DNA from: Paenibacillus paridis
GTDB taxonomy: Bacteria > Bacillota > Bacilli > Paenibacillales > Paenibacillaceae
Length of the DNA stretch: 41,412 nucleotides
Direction of reading: 5' to 3'
Assembly (NCBI RefSeq): GCF_006345825.1
Contig: NZ_VCIX01000068.1
Coordinates: forward strand, 29,144 to 70,555
This document shows, in pieces, positions 15,766 to 24,642 of the stretch. The notes below the pieces were generated by a model. The model had not been told where the DNA came from. It worked only from the letters and a program-made list of their open reading frames with translations, and made no database searches. The translations under genes were made by a program, and so were the position numbers. Numbering within the stretch: the stretch's first letter is position 1; every line of letters begins with the position of its first letter.

Positions 15766-16560
15766 TTATTTAAAATTTTGGAAAGCAAGCCAGGACGCGC
15801 ACGCATCCGTCCAGCTTCGCGTGTGCTCCTCATCGTCTGCTAAGCCTAAGCCATGCCGTCCCTTGGCATAGACATGCAAATCAAATGGAACCTTGTGCTT
15901 GCTGAGTGCTGCTGCGAACAAGAGGCTATTTTCTACAGGAACAGCTGCGTCGTCGGACGTATGCCATAAGAAGGTAGGCGGCGTGTCCTCCGTTACATTG
16001 AGCTCACTGCTGAGCTGCTCTGCTTGGGCAAGCTCCGCTCCTTTGCCAAGCAAATTGTCACGCGATCCCTCATGCGCAAACGGTCCATGGAGCGTGATCA
16101 CCGGATAGCATAAGATTAGCAAATCCGGCCGGCATGACATTTGCTCAATGACATCTTCCGCTTCTTTATTTCCTTTGTCATAGCTTGTCCCTGCATTGGA
16201 AACTAAATGGCCCCCGGCAGAGAAGCCCAACACACCAATTTGATCCGGATTAATGCGAAATTGCTCCGATTTGAATCTTACGGTGCGAATTGCGCGTTGA
16301 ACATCAAATAATGCGCTTGGATACTGGTAAGGAGCAACACGGTATCTTAGCACAAATGCAGAAATACCAAGCCCATTCAACCACTGCGCAATCGGTTCTC
16401 CCTCATGATAAGCTCTCATACCGTACCCTCCGCCTGGACATACGATCACGGCAGGGCGATTGTCGCCTTCCACAAGATACGGCGTAATTGCCGGACAATC
16501 CTCATCTGCATTCCCAAGGGCGTAAGGCGCCCCGTGCATCCATAACAACTGCTCTGTCAT
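15766..16560 (-). CDS. Alpha/beta hydrolase, esterase/acetyl esterase type
   Basis: A 264-residue alpha/beta hydrolase resembling BD-FAE/acetyl esterases that deacetylate sugars or xylan. The oxyanion-type segment CPGGGYG is at 41-47, the nucleophile elbow GFSAGG at 112-117 (Ser114), the acid is in HTSDDAAVP and the catalytic histidine in GRHGLGL near the end. No signal peptide is seen, so it acts in the cytoplasm on imported acetylated saccharides or similar esters. ATG 16560 is preferred over ATG 16566 because AGGGGG is then eight bases upstream. The gene stops eight bases from the convergent methyltransferase gene. Confidence 0.85.
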   Translation of the reverse strand: MTEQLLWMHGAPYALGNADEDCPAITPYLVEGDNRPAVIVCPGGGYGMRAYHEGEPIAQWLNGLGISAFVLRYRVAPYQYPSALFDVQRAIRTVRFKSEQFRINPDQIGVLGFSAGGHLVSNAGTSYDKGNKEAEDVIEQMSCRPDLLILCYPVITLHGPFAHEGSRDNLLGKGAELAQAEQLSSELNVTEDTPPTFLWHTSDDAAVPVENSLLFAAALSKHKVPFDLHVYAKGRHGLGLADDEEHTRSWTDACASWLAFQNFK

Positions 16561-16607
16561 CCGCATTTCCCCCTAGATTTTCTACATATAAAATGGCTGC
16601 TGTCCCC

Positions 16608-16637
16608 ATTATATAACGATGTAAGCGCTACAGCCAA
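16608..16637 (-). promoter_or_regulatory. Promoter of the esterase gene with cre-like operator
   Basis: On the minus strand TTGGCT (16632-16637) and TATAAT (16608-16613) are 18 bases apart. Between them lies TGTAGCGCTTACA (16620-16632 reversed), close to a catabolite-responsive element but one base shorter than the usual 14-base core. A CcpA or LacI-family repressor binding here would block transcription. The promoter is likely; the operator is tentative. Confidence 0.45.
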
Positions 16638-16690
16638 TAAAATGTACATGCTCTAACAAGTGTGCTCGTAACCAAGAACAACAAACTTAA

Positions 16691-16722
16691 ACAGGCTTAA
16701 GCTATGATCAGCCTAAGCCTGT
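16691..16722 (-). terminator. Hairpin terminator after the yuiD-like gene
   Basis: ACAGGCTTA (16691-16699) pairs with TAAGCCTGT (16714-16722). Read on the minus strand it follows the end of the YuiD-like gene and is trailed by a T-rich stretch. Confidence 0.55.
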
Positions 16723-16748
16723 CTAGAAAATATATGATGGCTGCTGCT

Positions 16749-17216
16749 TTACCTATTCGCCGTAACGGCACTAAGAAAGCCTATCACCGCGCCAAGCATA
16801 GATCCCGCCGCCACCTCGCGAGGCTGATGGCCAAGGCTCTCCTTCAACCTCTCGCGCCTGCGCTTATGGTATATGCCTGGCTCACGGCCCGCAAGCCGCT
16901 CCATGTCTTCGTCCAAATCATTGACCTGCACCGCGATTTCTCCCGCATGCCTGCGGATATTCATCGCATCATACATCACAATGATGCCAAGCATTGCTGA
17001 GATGGCAAAGGCCGGAGTCCTCACTCCATATCGCGTTGCCGTATAAGCGGCCAACGCCGATACACCGCTTGAATGCGAGCTGGGCATTCCGCCAGAGCCT
17101 ACTAATTTTCTAACGTCGCATTTACCGGTTTTTGCATAATGAACGGGCAGTTTAAGCAGCTGTGCCGCCCCTACCGCCGCAAGCGCCGTAACCAAACCTC
17201 GGTTTGCCAAAGGCAA
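16749..17216 (-). CDS. Divergent PAP2 family membrane protein (YuiD-like)
   Basis: A 155-residue protein of the divergent PAP2/VanZ-like family that includes Bacillus YuiD. Residues about 41-50 read GSGGMPSSHSSG, the phosphatase-like PSSH motif, and MYDAMNIRRHAGE lies further on, both typical of the family. Two or three membrane segments are predicted and the tail is basic. The family's biochemical activity is uncertain; acid phosphatase-type lipid processing has been suggested. It appears monocistronic with its own terminator. Confidence 0.85.
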   Translation of the reverse strand: MPLANRGLVTALAAVGAAQLLKLPVHYAKTGKCDVRKLVGSGGMPSSHSSGVSALAAYTATRYGVRTPAFAISAMLGIIVMYDAMNIRRHAGEIAVQVNDLDEDMERLAGREPGIYHKRRRERLKESLGHQPREVAAGSMLGAVIGFLSAVTANR

Positions 17217-17248
17217 TCACCCTCCCCCATTTGCTGATTACACCGTAG

Positions 17249-17347
17249 GTTGCCCTTTATTCAGCACAATCATGCGGGGCATCCGCCAACAGATTCATTG
17301 GCATCGGCATTATGATTGCTGGCGTGATCGTATTTAAGCTGAAATAA
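17249..17347 (+). pseudogene. Possible 3' remnant of a small multidrug resistance (SMR) transporter gene
   Basis: In one plus-strand frame this stretch reads ...SANRFIGIGIMIAGVIVFKLK and then stops. This resembles the last membrane helix of SMR/EmrE-type proteins, which typically end GIGLIIAGVVxLKL. There is no start codon with a ribosome binding site and the rest of an SMR gene is missing. The match is short and hydrophobic, so it may be coincidental. Confidence 0.3.
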
Positions 17348-17361
17348 CTATCACTCAGCCT

Positions 17362-18204
17362 TTACTTCATATAGATGAATCGCTCGCCGGGAGCGAACAT
17401 ATGAAACTTTTGGGACGGATAATGGCGATAGATGTAATCGACGAAATAAGCCGGATTCTCATCATTGTGCGGGAACAAGCCATAATGCATCGGAATAAGC
17501 AAATCGGCATGGCTTTGCACCGCAATTTCAATCGCTTCGCGGTAATTGCAATTGCCAACGATGCCTTGTTCGCCGCGAACGAAGTCCTTTCCGTTAATAG
17601 GCATCAACGCGATATCGACCTGCCTGCTTTGCAGCCAGGTCACCAACTCAGGAAAGCCGACCGTATCTCCCGCATGATAGAGACGAAGGTCCCCAAAGCT
17701 CGCTGCAAACCCCAAAAACCGATGCTCTCCCGCTTCATCCTGCTCAAACTGCTCATGCTTGGCAGCGAATGCTTCCAGCGTAATTCCTCCATCCAGCTCC
17801 AAGGTTTGTCCATGGGAGATGCCGATGAGCTGCTCGTCCCGCAGTCCCCATTCCTTGACTAGAGGCAAATGTGCTTTGGATACGATAAATCTCGTTTTGG
17901 ATGATTTCCCGATGGCTTGCAGCGTTAGCTTGTCCATATGGTCCTCATGATGGTGCGAGCAAACAACATAATCGACATCCAAACATTGCGAAGGCGCAAG
18001 CGGCGATTCAAACGCCCTCATCCACGGGTCTCCGCTGAGCTCATGCACCCAGTTTGTCAAGTAAGGATCGAAGAGTACCTTCGTCTGCTTCCATTTCACA
18101 AGAAAACCTTCTTGCCCCAGTGCCCAAAGCGCAAGCGCCTGCTCTGGCAGTTCAGTAGCTGCAATCTGATCCTCTAATGCGGTTCCGCTGTTATATACCT
18201 CCAC
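17362..18204 (-). CDS. MBL-fold metal-dependent hydrolase, UlaG-like
   Basis: A 280-residue metallo-beta-lactamase-fold hydrolase. The metal site is intact: HHHEDH at 84-89 (the HxHxDH pattern), the bridging aspartate in YHAGDT and a late histidine in PMHYGLFPHN. The layout resembles UlaG-type lactonases, although the ascorbate context is missing and the substrate is unknown. It starts at GTG 18204; AAGGGA lies nine bases upstream, overlapping the stop of the preceding permease gene. It is probably the third gene of an operon with the FetAB-like transporter, separated by six bases, which suggests a linked metal or stress role. Confidence 0.85.
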   Translation of the reverse strand: MEVYNSGTALEDQIAATELPEQALALWALGQEGFLVKWKQTKVLFDPYLTNWVHELSGDPWMRAFESPLAPSQCLDVDYVVCSHHHEDHMDKLTLQAIGKSSKTRFIVSKAHLPLVKEWGLRDEQLIGISHGQTLELDGGITLEAFAAKHEQFEQDEAGEHRFLGFAASFGDLRLYHAGDTVGFPELVTWLQSRQVDIALMPINGKDFVRGEQGIVGNCNYREAIEIAVQSHADLLIPMHYGLFPHNDENPAYFVDYIYRHYPSQKFHMFAPGERFIYMK

Positions 18205-18210
18205 TAACGA

Positions 18211-18978
18211 TCATCCCTTCCGCTCTGGCTCTATGCTTAATAAACGCAAATCTTTGGTAAACCACTCCCGATAACTTAGCAAGCTCAAAATAATGCTTGT
18301 AACGGCTGCCGAGCTAGCGAATGCAAATACGATCAGAATCTGGTAACGCACCGCTTCGATCGGATCGGCTCCTGCAATAATCATGCCTGTCATCATCCCA
18401 GGAAGCTGAACCAGTCCAACTGTTTTCATGCCATCAATGGTTGGAATCATGCTGGATTTGACCGAGCGCTTCATCGCATCCTGAATCGCCTGCCTGGCTG
18501 TCGCCCCAAGCGAGAGCAGCGTCTCGATCTCTCCTCTGGAGGAGCCGACCTCTCTTCTCATTTGATTCAGCAGCAAGCCTGACACCACCATTGCATTTCC
18601 AATCGTCATGCCGCTGATCGGAATGATATATTGCGGCGTAGCCTCAATGATGCGAAAACCTAGCAGCAGACCCATCATAAGCAGCTCCGTCGAAGCGATC
18701 GCAATAGCAATCTTCCAGACAATGCCCCGCAGTCCCTTGCCTCTTTTGCCAGCATGGTATGAAGCTACCCCAATCATTAACAGAAGGATCAATGCAATAA
18801 ACCATGGATTGCTGGTATTAAATATAAATTGAAGCACATAACCAACTAACAGAAGCTGGATCGCGGAGCGAATCGTTCCGATTGCAATATCCCGCTCCAG
18901 CCCGAGCTTCTGCCATACCGATACTAGCATCGTAATCATAACAAATAGCAGCGTAAAGCTGAGACCTAGGATAGACAT
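18211..18978 (-). CDS. fetB: FetB/YbbM-like ABC transporter permease
   Basis: A 255-residue permease of the UPF0014 family with about seven membrane segments. The family hallmarks are IRSAIQLLLVGYVLQFIF near residues 37-54, the PISGMTIGNAMVVSGL segment near 118-135 and LPGMMTGMIIAGADP near 193-207. In Escherichia coli the FetAB pair exports iron and protects from oxidative stress, so a metal-export role is plausible. AAGGAG lies just before the ATG. Its start overlaps the ATPase gene by 13 bases, so the two are translationally linked. Confidence 0.88.
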   Translation of the reverse strand: MSILGLSFTLLFVMITMLVSVWQKLGLERDIAIGTIRSAIQLLLVGYVLQFIFNTSNPWFIALILLLMIGVASYHAGKRGKGLRGIVWKIAIAIASTELLMMGLLLGFRIIEATPQYIIPISGMTIGNAMVVSGLLLNQMRREVGSSRGEIETLLSLGATARQAIQDAMKRSVKSSMIPTIDGMKTVGLVQLPGMMTGMIIAGADPIEAVRYQILIVFAFASSAAVTSIILSLLSYREWFTKDLRLLSIEPERKG

Positions 18979-19718
18979 GGCTGCTCCTTAGAGGAGGAAC
19001 CCTGCATGTAATTCCGCGCTGTCTCCGTTGATGGGCCCGCAAAGAAAGAGGCCGTAGCGCTATTCTCCAGCAGCGTCCCTTCTCCCATAAACCACACCTG
19101 TCCGCTTATTTGCCTCGCCTGCTCCAGATCATGCGTAACCCAAATCATGGTCGTCCCCTCCGCAGTATGCCACTCCTGCAGCACTTGTTCCACAAGCTCC
19201 TTGCTGCCGCGGTCCAGCGAAGCCGTCACTTCATCCAGCAGCAACACCTCGGGGCGCAGCAGAAGCGAGCGCAGCAGCGATATCCGCTGCTTCTCGCCGC
19301 CAGAGAGCAGCTCCGCGTTTTTGCCAAGCTCCAGATGCTCCAGCCCTAGACGAGGCAGCAATTGCTTGACCAGCTTCTCCTCATAAGGGATGCGGTGGAG
19401 GAAACTAACGGTACGGAGGTTTTGCTCCACGCTGCCTTGAAGCATGGCCGGCTGCTGGGCAACGTAGCAAACCTTCATTCTCCAAGCCCTCGGATCCATC
19501 TCGCTTTGCGGAACACCGTGTAAGCCAACGCTGCCTTCATCAATACCGTCCAAAGCGGCCAACATGCGCAGCAGCGTGCTTTTCCCTTGACCTGATACAC
19601 CTAGAAGAGCAATCATCGCTGGCTCGGTGATATGTGCCGATACATCCATAAATAGAGGACGCGTATCCTCACCCGTTCGGTTTTTCCTTACTTGTTGCAA
19701 TTCCAAAACTGGCTTCAC
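18966..19718 (-). CDS. fetA: FetA/YbbL-like ABC transporter ATP-binding protein
   Basis: A 250-residue ATPase. Walker A GVSGQGKST is near residues 39-47, the Q-loop is VAQQ, the signature LSGGEKQR lies near 138-145, Walker B VLLLDEVTASLD follows, and the switch is WVTHD. It pairs with the overlapping FetB-like permease. Translation starts at GTG 19718, with AAGGAGG six bases upstream. It is the first gene of an apparent three-gene operon (ATPase, permease, MBL hydrolase). The iron-export function is taken from the E. coli family and not proven here. Confidence 0.88.
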   Translation of the reverse strand: MKPVLELQQVRKNRTGEDTRPLFMDVSAHITEPAMIALLGVSGQGKSTLLRMLAALDGIDEGSVGLHGVPQSEMDPRAWRMKVCYVAQQPAMLQGSVEQNLRTVSFLHRIPYEEKLVKQLLPRLGLEHLELGKNAELLSGGEKQRISLLRSLLLRPEVLLLDEVTASLDRGSKELVEQVLQEWHTAEGTTMIWVTHDLEQARQISGQVWFMGEGTLLENSATASFFAGPSTETARNYMQGSSSKEQPCLS

Positions 19719-19824
19719 GGTTGTCCTCCTTGCTTCTTCCTTTCCATTATAGCGTTATAGGCACTATTCTTAAATCGCGAAAACAAATGCGATGGCAACT
19801 TGCCCAGGAACAAATAGAAAACCC

Positions 19825-21534
19825 TTAATGCTGGGCCATTAACAGCTGCTGATATACCTTGCCGCTCGCAAGCAGCTCCGCATGCGTGCCCGTTTCCGCT
19901 AATGCGCCTTGATCCATGACAAAGATGACATCGGCATTCTCTATCGTAGACAAGCGATGGGCAATCATAATCGTCGTCTGCCCATTCCTTCGCTCCTCAA
20001 GTGCGCCGAGCAGCTGCCGCTCCGTCTCCAAATCAAGGGCGGAGGTCGCCTCGTCAAGCACCAAAATTTCCGGGTCGCTGACAAGGGCCCGCGCAATGGC
20101 AATGCGCTGGCGCTGTCCGCCGGATAGCTTAATGCCCCGCTCGCCGATGTCGGTATCATAACCGTCCGGCAGGCTCAGAATAAAATCATGGATCTGCGCG
20201 ATACGGCATGCTTCCTCAACGTCTGCTTCCGTTACGCCGTCTCTGCCCAGCATCAGATTTTCTCGAATCGTATCGGAGAACATATAGGGGTCCTGAAATA
20301 CGATCGATACCTTCTCTGCCCACTGCCTGCGGTCATACTCCTGTGCACGAACGCCATTGAGCGTTAAAGTTCCCAGCGGCATATCATAGAAACGGACCAG
20401 CAGCTGGGCGATTGTCGACTTGCCGCCGCCGCTTGTGCCAACGAAAGCAATTTTCCTTTTCACTGGAAGATCGGCCGTAAATCCGCGGATCACCTCGGGT
20501 AGCTCCGGCGAGTAGCGAAAGCTCGCTCCTTCAAAGGTTAAATTTCCGATTTCCCCTTCCATGCTTCTTCTGCCCTCATCCTGCTGCTCCAGCTCCAAGA
20601 TGCGCTGCACTCTGTCCACATTCGCCAGTTGAGAAGACATCCCCATTATAAATTGAAACAAATTATAGAAGGCATCCGACATTTGGGTAGAAAATTGGAA
20701 CAAGATAACGAAAGTTCCGATGGACATTTGATTATGGATCAGCTGCATGCCGCAGTAGCCAAGAACGAGGATACCGATGCCCCATTTCATCGGATCGCTG
20801 TAACGGATTTGCCGGTTTACGAGCTTCCCTTCTTCCATAACCTGTTCAAAATAATCCGAGAACATTTTCTGGTAAAGCTTCTCTTCCCATTTCAATCGGT
20901 GGTATGCAACGACCTCGCGAGTCGACGCTACGCCTTCCTCAATTTGAATAAGCAATGCCGTACGCTTCTCCGCCACCCGCTTAGCCTGCGCCTTCAGCTT
21001 TGGCGTAAAGTAGTAGCCTATTAATACGTAAATGGTGCAAAGCGCTACGATCATCAACAGCAGAACCGGGCTGGCCAAGCCGATAATGACCATTAAGATG
21101 CAAAGGTTCAGTACCTCCTGCATGCCGCGCGGAATTTGCCAGCCGATAACGCTCGCCGAAAGAAACAAATCCTGCGTGAACGAATAAACGTATTTCCCCG
21201 TCCTCTCGCTTTGGAAACGCTCGATCGGTACGCCTTCAAGGCGCTTCAGCATGCGGGAGAGCAAGGAACGGCTAACCGCAAATTCATTGCGCACCAAGCT
21301 TCGGCTAGTCATCGTAAACATAAGGGAATATACGGTGCCCGCCAAGGCGAAGACAGCAATCACAATCGGCAGCAGCTCGTAGTTCCCTTGCGTGAATACG
21401 TCATCAATTAATATTTTTTGAATATAGACAAGTGTGTAGTTGGACACCGATTCCAGTGCGAGATAGAGCAGCACGGTTAGATAAGTGCCTTTTAGCATCA
21501 CCGAATTGGACCAAAATATTTTAAGATATTTCAT
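19825..21534 (-). CDS. ABC exporter half-transporter (fused membrane and ATPase domains), second of pair
   Basis: A 569-residue type IV exporter subunit with six membrane segments followed by a nucleotide-binding domain. The ATPase motifs are Walker A GTSGGGKST, signature LSGGQRQR, Walker B ILVLDEATSALD and the AHRLS switch. The catalytic glutamate is present, so this subunit should hydrolyse ATP. It overlaps the end of the upstream half-transporter gene by 14 bases, with AGGAG before its ATG, implying a heterodimer. Lipid, peptide or drug export are all possible; no peptide gene is nearby. Confidence 0.9.
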   Translation of the reverse strand: MKYLKIFWSNSVMLKGTYLTVLLYLALESVSNYTLVYIQKILIDDVFTQGNYELLPIVIAVFALAGTVYSLMFTMTSRSLVRNEFAVSRSLLSRMLKRLEGVPIERFQSERTGKYVYSFTQDLFLSASVIGWQIPRGMQEVLNLCILMVIIGLASPVLLLMIVALCTIYVLIGYYFTPKLKAQAKRVAEKRTALLIQIEEGVASTREVVAYHRLKWEEKLYQKMFSDYFEQVMEEGKLVNRQIRYSDPMKWGIGILVLGYCGMQLIHNQMSIGTFVILFQFSTQMSDAFYNLFQFIMGMSSQLANVDRVQRILELEQQDEGRRSMEGEIGNLTFEGASFRYSPELPEVIRGFTADLPVKRKIAFVGTSGGGKSTIAQLLVRFYDMPLGTLTLNGVRAQEYDRRQWAEKVSIVFQDPYMFSDTIRENLMLGRDGVTEADVEEACRIAQIHDFILSLPDGYDTDIGERGIKLSGGQRQRIAIARALVSDPEILVLDEATSALDLETERQLLGALEERRNGQTTIMIAHRLSTIENADVIFVMDQGALAETGTHAELLASGKVYQQLLMAQH

Positions 21535-23386
21535 GCGCTACTCTCCTCTCCGCCGCTTCCGATTGCCCAATTTCCAGCTCATACAACAGGCCTTTGCGGG
21601 CAAGCAGCTCATCATAACTGCCTGACTCCGCTACTCGGCCCTCGTGAATGACCACAATTTTGTCAAAATGCTTAACCGTTGACAGCCGATGCGCGATTGC
21701 AATCGTCGTCCGGTTCACAAGCACCTCATCCAGCGCGCGCTGGACCTCGTACTCGCTGACGTTATCTAAGGAGGACGTCGCTTCATCGAGCAAAATAATA
21801 GCCGGCTGCTTCACGAACATACGCGCGATGGACACGCGCTGCTTCTGTCCGCCGGACAGCTTCATCCCGCGTTCGCCAACCAGCGTGTCGTAGCCATCCG
21901 GCAGCAGCATAATAAAATCATGCGCATAAGCCGCTTTGGCAGCTGCGACCACCTCATCGTCACTGGCTTCCGGCTTGCCGAACCGAATATTTTCTTTAAT
22001 CGAAGACCCGAACAAGTAGGTTTCCTGAAAGACGTAGCCAATCGATTCCCGAAGCCGCTCCAACGCAAGTTGGTGAATCGGAACCCCGTCAAGCCGAATG
22101 ACGCCGGACGTCGGATCATAAAACCAGCCAATCATTTTGAACATTGTCGTCTTGCCGTTACCGCTCGCTCCTACGAAGGCAACCTTCTCCCCCGGTTTAA
22201 TCGTCAGCGAGAAACCGTTGATTACAGGGGGCTGCTCCGGATATTGAAAGTGGACGTCTTCAAATACCAACCCGCCTCGCACCTCGTCCAATACGATTGG
22301 TTCTGCCGGGTCTTCAATTTCGATAGGCTTATGCATGAAACGAAACAGCGGAATGGTCTGGTGGATAATTAGCTTCTGCTCCGTGAGCTGCGTAACGAGC
22401 AGGGTAAGCCTGAACATCGTAGTCATGTACAGGAGGGTAAATGCGATGAAGCCGCCTAGCGTAATCCAATTGTTTTGCAAAGAGTAGTAACCGGCAATGA
22501 ATAAAGCGATAGCGCCCAAATAAAAGGTGAAGCGCCTGAAGCTTCCCCGTCCGAAGCTGTAGGTTGCGGCGAGCAAATAATAATGAGACCAGCTTTTGTG
22601 CTTGCCCAGGGTGCGCTCATGGTACCAGGGCTGCGAGCCGAATGCGCGGAATTCGCGCAAGCCGGATATGCTCTCGTAGATGGATTGATTGTACTCAATT
22701 CGGGATTGGCCCGATTGCCTTCCATAAAGAGCGGCTTTGCGCTCGAAATACGGTCCGAACAAATAATATAGCCCGAAGGTCGGCAGCATAATCAAGCATA
22801 ACCAACCGCTAATGCTTAGGAGCAGCACGATGGCTACGGCTATAAACAGCAGGTTATCGATGACGCTTGGCAGCACGTTCCGATATATTTTCTGGACGGA
22901 CGCAACCTCCGAGTTGAACATGGACAGCGTCTCTCCAGCCGGATGACGTTCATAATGGGCAAAGCCTAGCTTGCGCAAGTGCTTGAAGATTGCGGTCTGC
23001 ATATCCCGCGAAGCTAGCTCGCCTATCGTCCGCTGCAGCAGGTTCCGATAGTTTTTGGCAACGAGCATCAGCAAATTGATGGCGGTAAGCACCGCCAAAA
23101 TAATAAAGAAAAGCGATGTATCCTTGCTCGGCACCACATGATCGATCACGTATTGAATCATTTTCGGCGTCAGCGTTTCTCCGGCTACGGCCATAGTTCC
23201 GCACGCGGCTAGCGCGGCAATTTGTTTCTTGTATGGCGTTAGAAACCGCAGTGCCCAGACATAGGAACGCTTGGACTCGTCAAGCTCATGCTTTTGTTTT
23301 TCTTTTTCCGTTTGTTTCTTCGGATGATCGTCTTCCTCGCGTGCGATTCGACTATCAGCCTCCTCTTTCTGCTCTGTCTTTGGCAT
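21521..23386 (-). CDS. ABC exporter half-transporter with charged N-terminal extension, first of pair
   Basis: A 621-residue exporter subunit. The first 40 or so residues are very rich in Lys, Glu, Asp and Gln, an acidic/basic extension not common in the family. Six membrane segments and an ATPase domain follow: Walker A GASGNGKTT, signature LSGGQKQR, Walker B IILLDEATSSLD and an AHRLS switch. Both subunits keep the catalytic glutamate, unlike heterodimers with one degenerate site. AGGGGG precedes the ATG by nine bases. It is the first gene of the two-gene exporter operon; the substrate is unknown. Confidence 0.9.
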   Translation of the reverse strand: MPKTEQKEEADSRIAREEDDHPKKQTEKEKQKHELDESKRSYVWALRFLTPYKKQIAALAACGTMAVAGETLTPKMIQYVIDHVVPSKDTSLFFIILAVLTAINLLMLVAKNYRNLLQRTIGELASRDMQTAIFKHLRKLGFAHYERHPAGETLSMFNSEVASVQKIYRNVLPSVIDNLLFIAVAIVLLLSISGWLCLIMLPTFGLYYLFGPYFERKAALYGRQSGQSRIEYNQSIYESISGLREFRAFGSQPWYHERTLGKHKSWSHYYLLAATYSFGRGSFRRFTFYLGAIALFIAGYYSLQNNWITLGGFIAFTLLYMTTMFRLTLLVTQLTEQKLIIHQTIPLFRFMHKPIEIEDPAEPIVLDEVRGGLVFEDVHFQYPEQPPVINGFSLTIKPGEKVAFVGASGNGKTTMFKMIGWFYDPTSGVIRLDGVPIHQLALERLRESIGYVFQETYLFGSSIKENIRFGKPEASDDEVVAAAKAAYAHDFIMLLPDGYDTLVGERGMKLSGGQKQRVSIARMFVKQPAIILLDEATSSLDNVSEYEVQRALDEVLVNRTTIAIAHRLSTVKHFDKIVVIHEGRVAESGSYDELLARKGLLYELEIGQSEAAERRVAHEIS

Positions 23387-23541
23387 CGTTATTCCCCCTA
23401 GCTCTTTCTTGCTAGCCCCTATCGGCAGCCTAATATTTGGCAGTTAGCTACCAATCATAATTCCGCTCTGCCTCCATTGTCAACGGTCGATATGATTATA
23501 GACGTTCTATACCGCAATCCCTCTTGGAAGCCCAAACGAAC

Positions 23542-23588
23542 AGAAAGCCCGGCTCAAGGCTAAAGCGCCTTTTTTCGCCGGACTTTCT
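23542..23588 (-). terminator. Hairpin terminator of the L-galactose operon
   Basis: AGAAAGCCCGGC (23542-23553) pairs with GCCGGACTTTCT (23577-23588) with a single mismatch and a smaller internal stem. On the minus strand it follows the last gene of the sugar operon and runs into a T-rich stretch. Confidence 0.7.
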
Positions 23589-23609
23589 ATTGTATTTGCC
23601 ATAACTAAA

Positions 23610-24623
23610 TTATAATTCCACCATTGCTTTGATGACCTTGGATTCCGGTCTCAGCCAGCTGTCATAGCGGCTGATCATTTCGCTGAACGACGAGCGGTGC
23701 GTAATGAAACTGTCGACATCGATACTGCCGCTTCTTAGCGCCTCCTGAACAGCGGCAAAATCCTCAATCGTCGCATTGCGGCTCCCCATCAGCGTCATTT
23801 CCCGCTTGTGAAACTCCGGGTCGTTGAACGTAAGATCCGCCTTCACCAGTCCTACATACACAAGCTTGCCGCCATGTGCGACGAGTCCGAACGCATCCGT
23901 CATCGACCTTGCATTTCCGGTCGCATCGAACACGACGGTCGGAAACTCACCGTCCGTTAACTCGGCAAGGCGCTCCTTTGCGCCCTGCAGTGCATTTACG
24001 GTTTCATCAACTCTCGCCCATTTCCTGCAAAAGGCCAGACGCTCCTCCTGAATATCCATCGCGATGACACGCGCTCCACGATGCTTCGCAAATGCCATAA
24101 CGCCAAGGCCAATTGGCCCTGAGCCGATAACCAGTACCGTTTCTCCCTCACGAAGCTCCGAGCGGCGAACCGCATGCGCGCCAATGCTCAGCGGCTCCAG
24201 AACCGCCGCCTGGTCCAGCGTCAGCCCACTAACAACGAGCAAATGCGTTACCGGTACAACAATTTTCTCCCGCATGCCGCCATCAATATGAACGCCTAGT
24301 ACCTGCATAGCCGTGCAGCAATTCGTTTTCCCATAGCGGCAGGCAATACAAACTCCGCAGTGCATATAAGGAATGATGCTCACTTGATCGCCAGGCCGAA
24401 TGTTTCCCGCTGGATCATCCGCCTGTTCAACGATCCCCGCCAGCTCATGCCCCAGCACTCGCGGATAGGAGAAGAAGGGCTGATTTCCTTTATACGCATG
24501 CAAATCTGTGCCGCATATGCCGATTCTGCGTATCCGAACCACAGCTGTCCCGGGCTGCAGCACCGGTTCCTCCTGCTCCACCAGACGAAGCTGGTCGATC
24601 TGCTCACATACGATTGCTCTCAT
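23610..24623 (-). CDS. lgoD: Zinc-dependent dehydrogenase, probable L-galactonate 5-dehydrogenase (LgoD/YjjN-like)
   Basis: A 337-residue medium-chain Zn-alcohol dehydrogenase. The catalytic zinc ligands are in GICGTD and GHE, the structural zinc cysteines in CGVCIACRYGKTNC and the NAD site is VIGSGPIGLG. The segments GNQPFFSYPRVLGHE and DPEFHKRE-TLMGSRNAT closely match what I recall of E. coli YjjN/LgoD, which oxidises L-galactonate to D-tagaturonate. The neighbours uxaA and uxaB then use tagaturonate. The start at 24623 is preferred over an in-frame start at 24719 because AAGGAGAG precedes it and the domain begins there. Another polyol or threonine dehydrogenase activity is possible. Confidence 0.8.
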   Translation of the reverse strand: MRAIVCEQIDQLRLVEQEEPVLQPGTAVVRIRRIGICGTDLHAYKGNQPFFSYPRVLGHELAGIVEQADDPAGNIRPGDQVSIIPYMHCGVCIACRYGKTNCCTAMQVLGVHIDGGMREKIVVPVTHLLVVSGLTLDQAAVLEPLSIGAHAVRRSELREGETVLVIGSGPIGLGVMAFAKHRGARVIAMDIQEERLAFCRKWARVDETVNALQGAKERLAELTDGEFPTVVFDATGNARSMTDAFGLVAHGGKLVYVGLVKADLTFNDPEFHKREMTLMGSRNATIEDFAAVQEALRSGSIDVDSFITHRSSFSEMISRYDSWLRPESKVIKAMVEL

Positions 24624-24642
24624 CTTGCCAGCTCTCCTTTTT

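Noticed and set aside
19825..23386. Bacteriocin/lantibiotic export system
   Set aside because: The exporter pair has no peptidase domain and no precursor peptide or modification genes around it.
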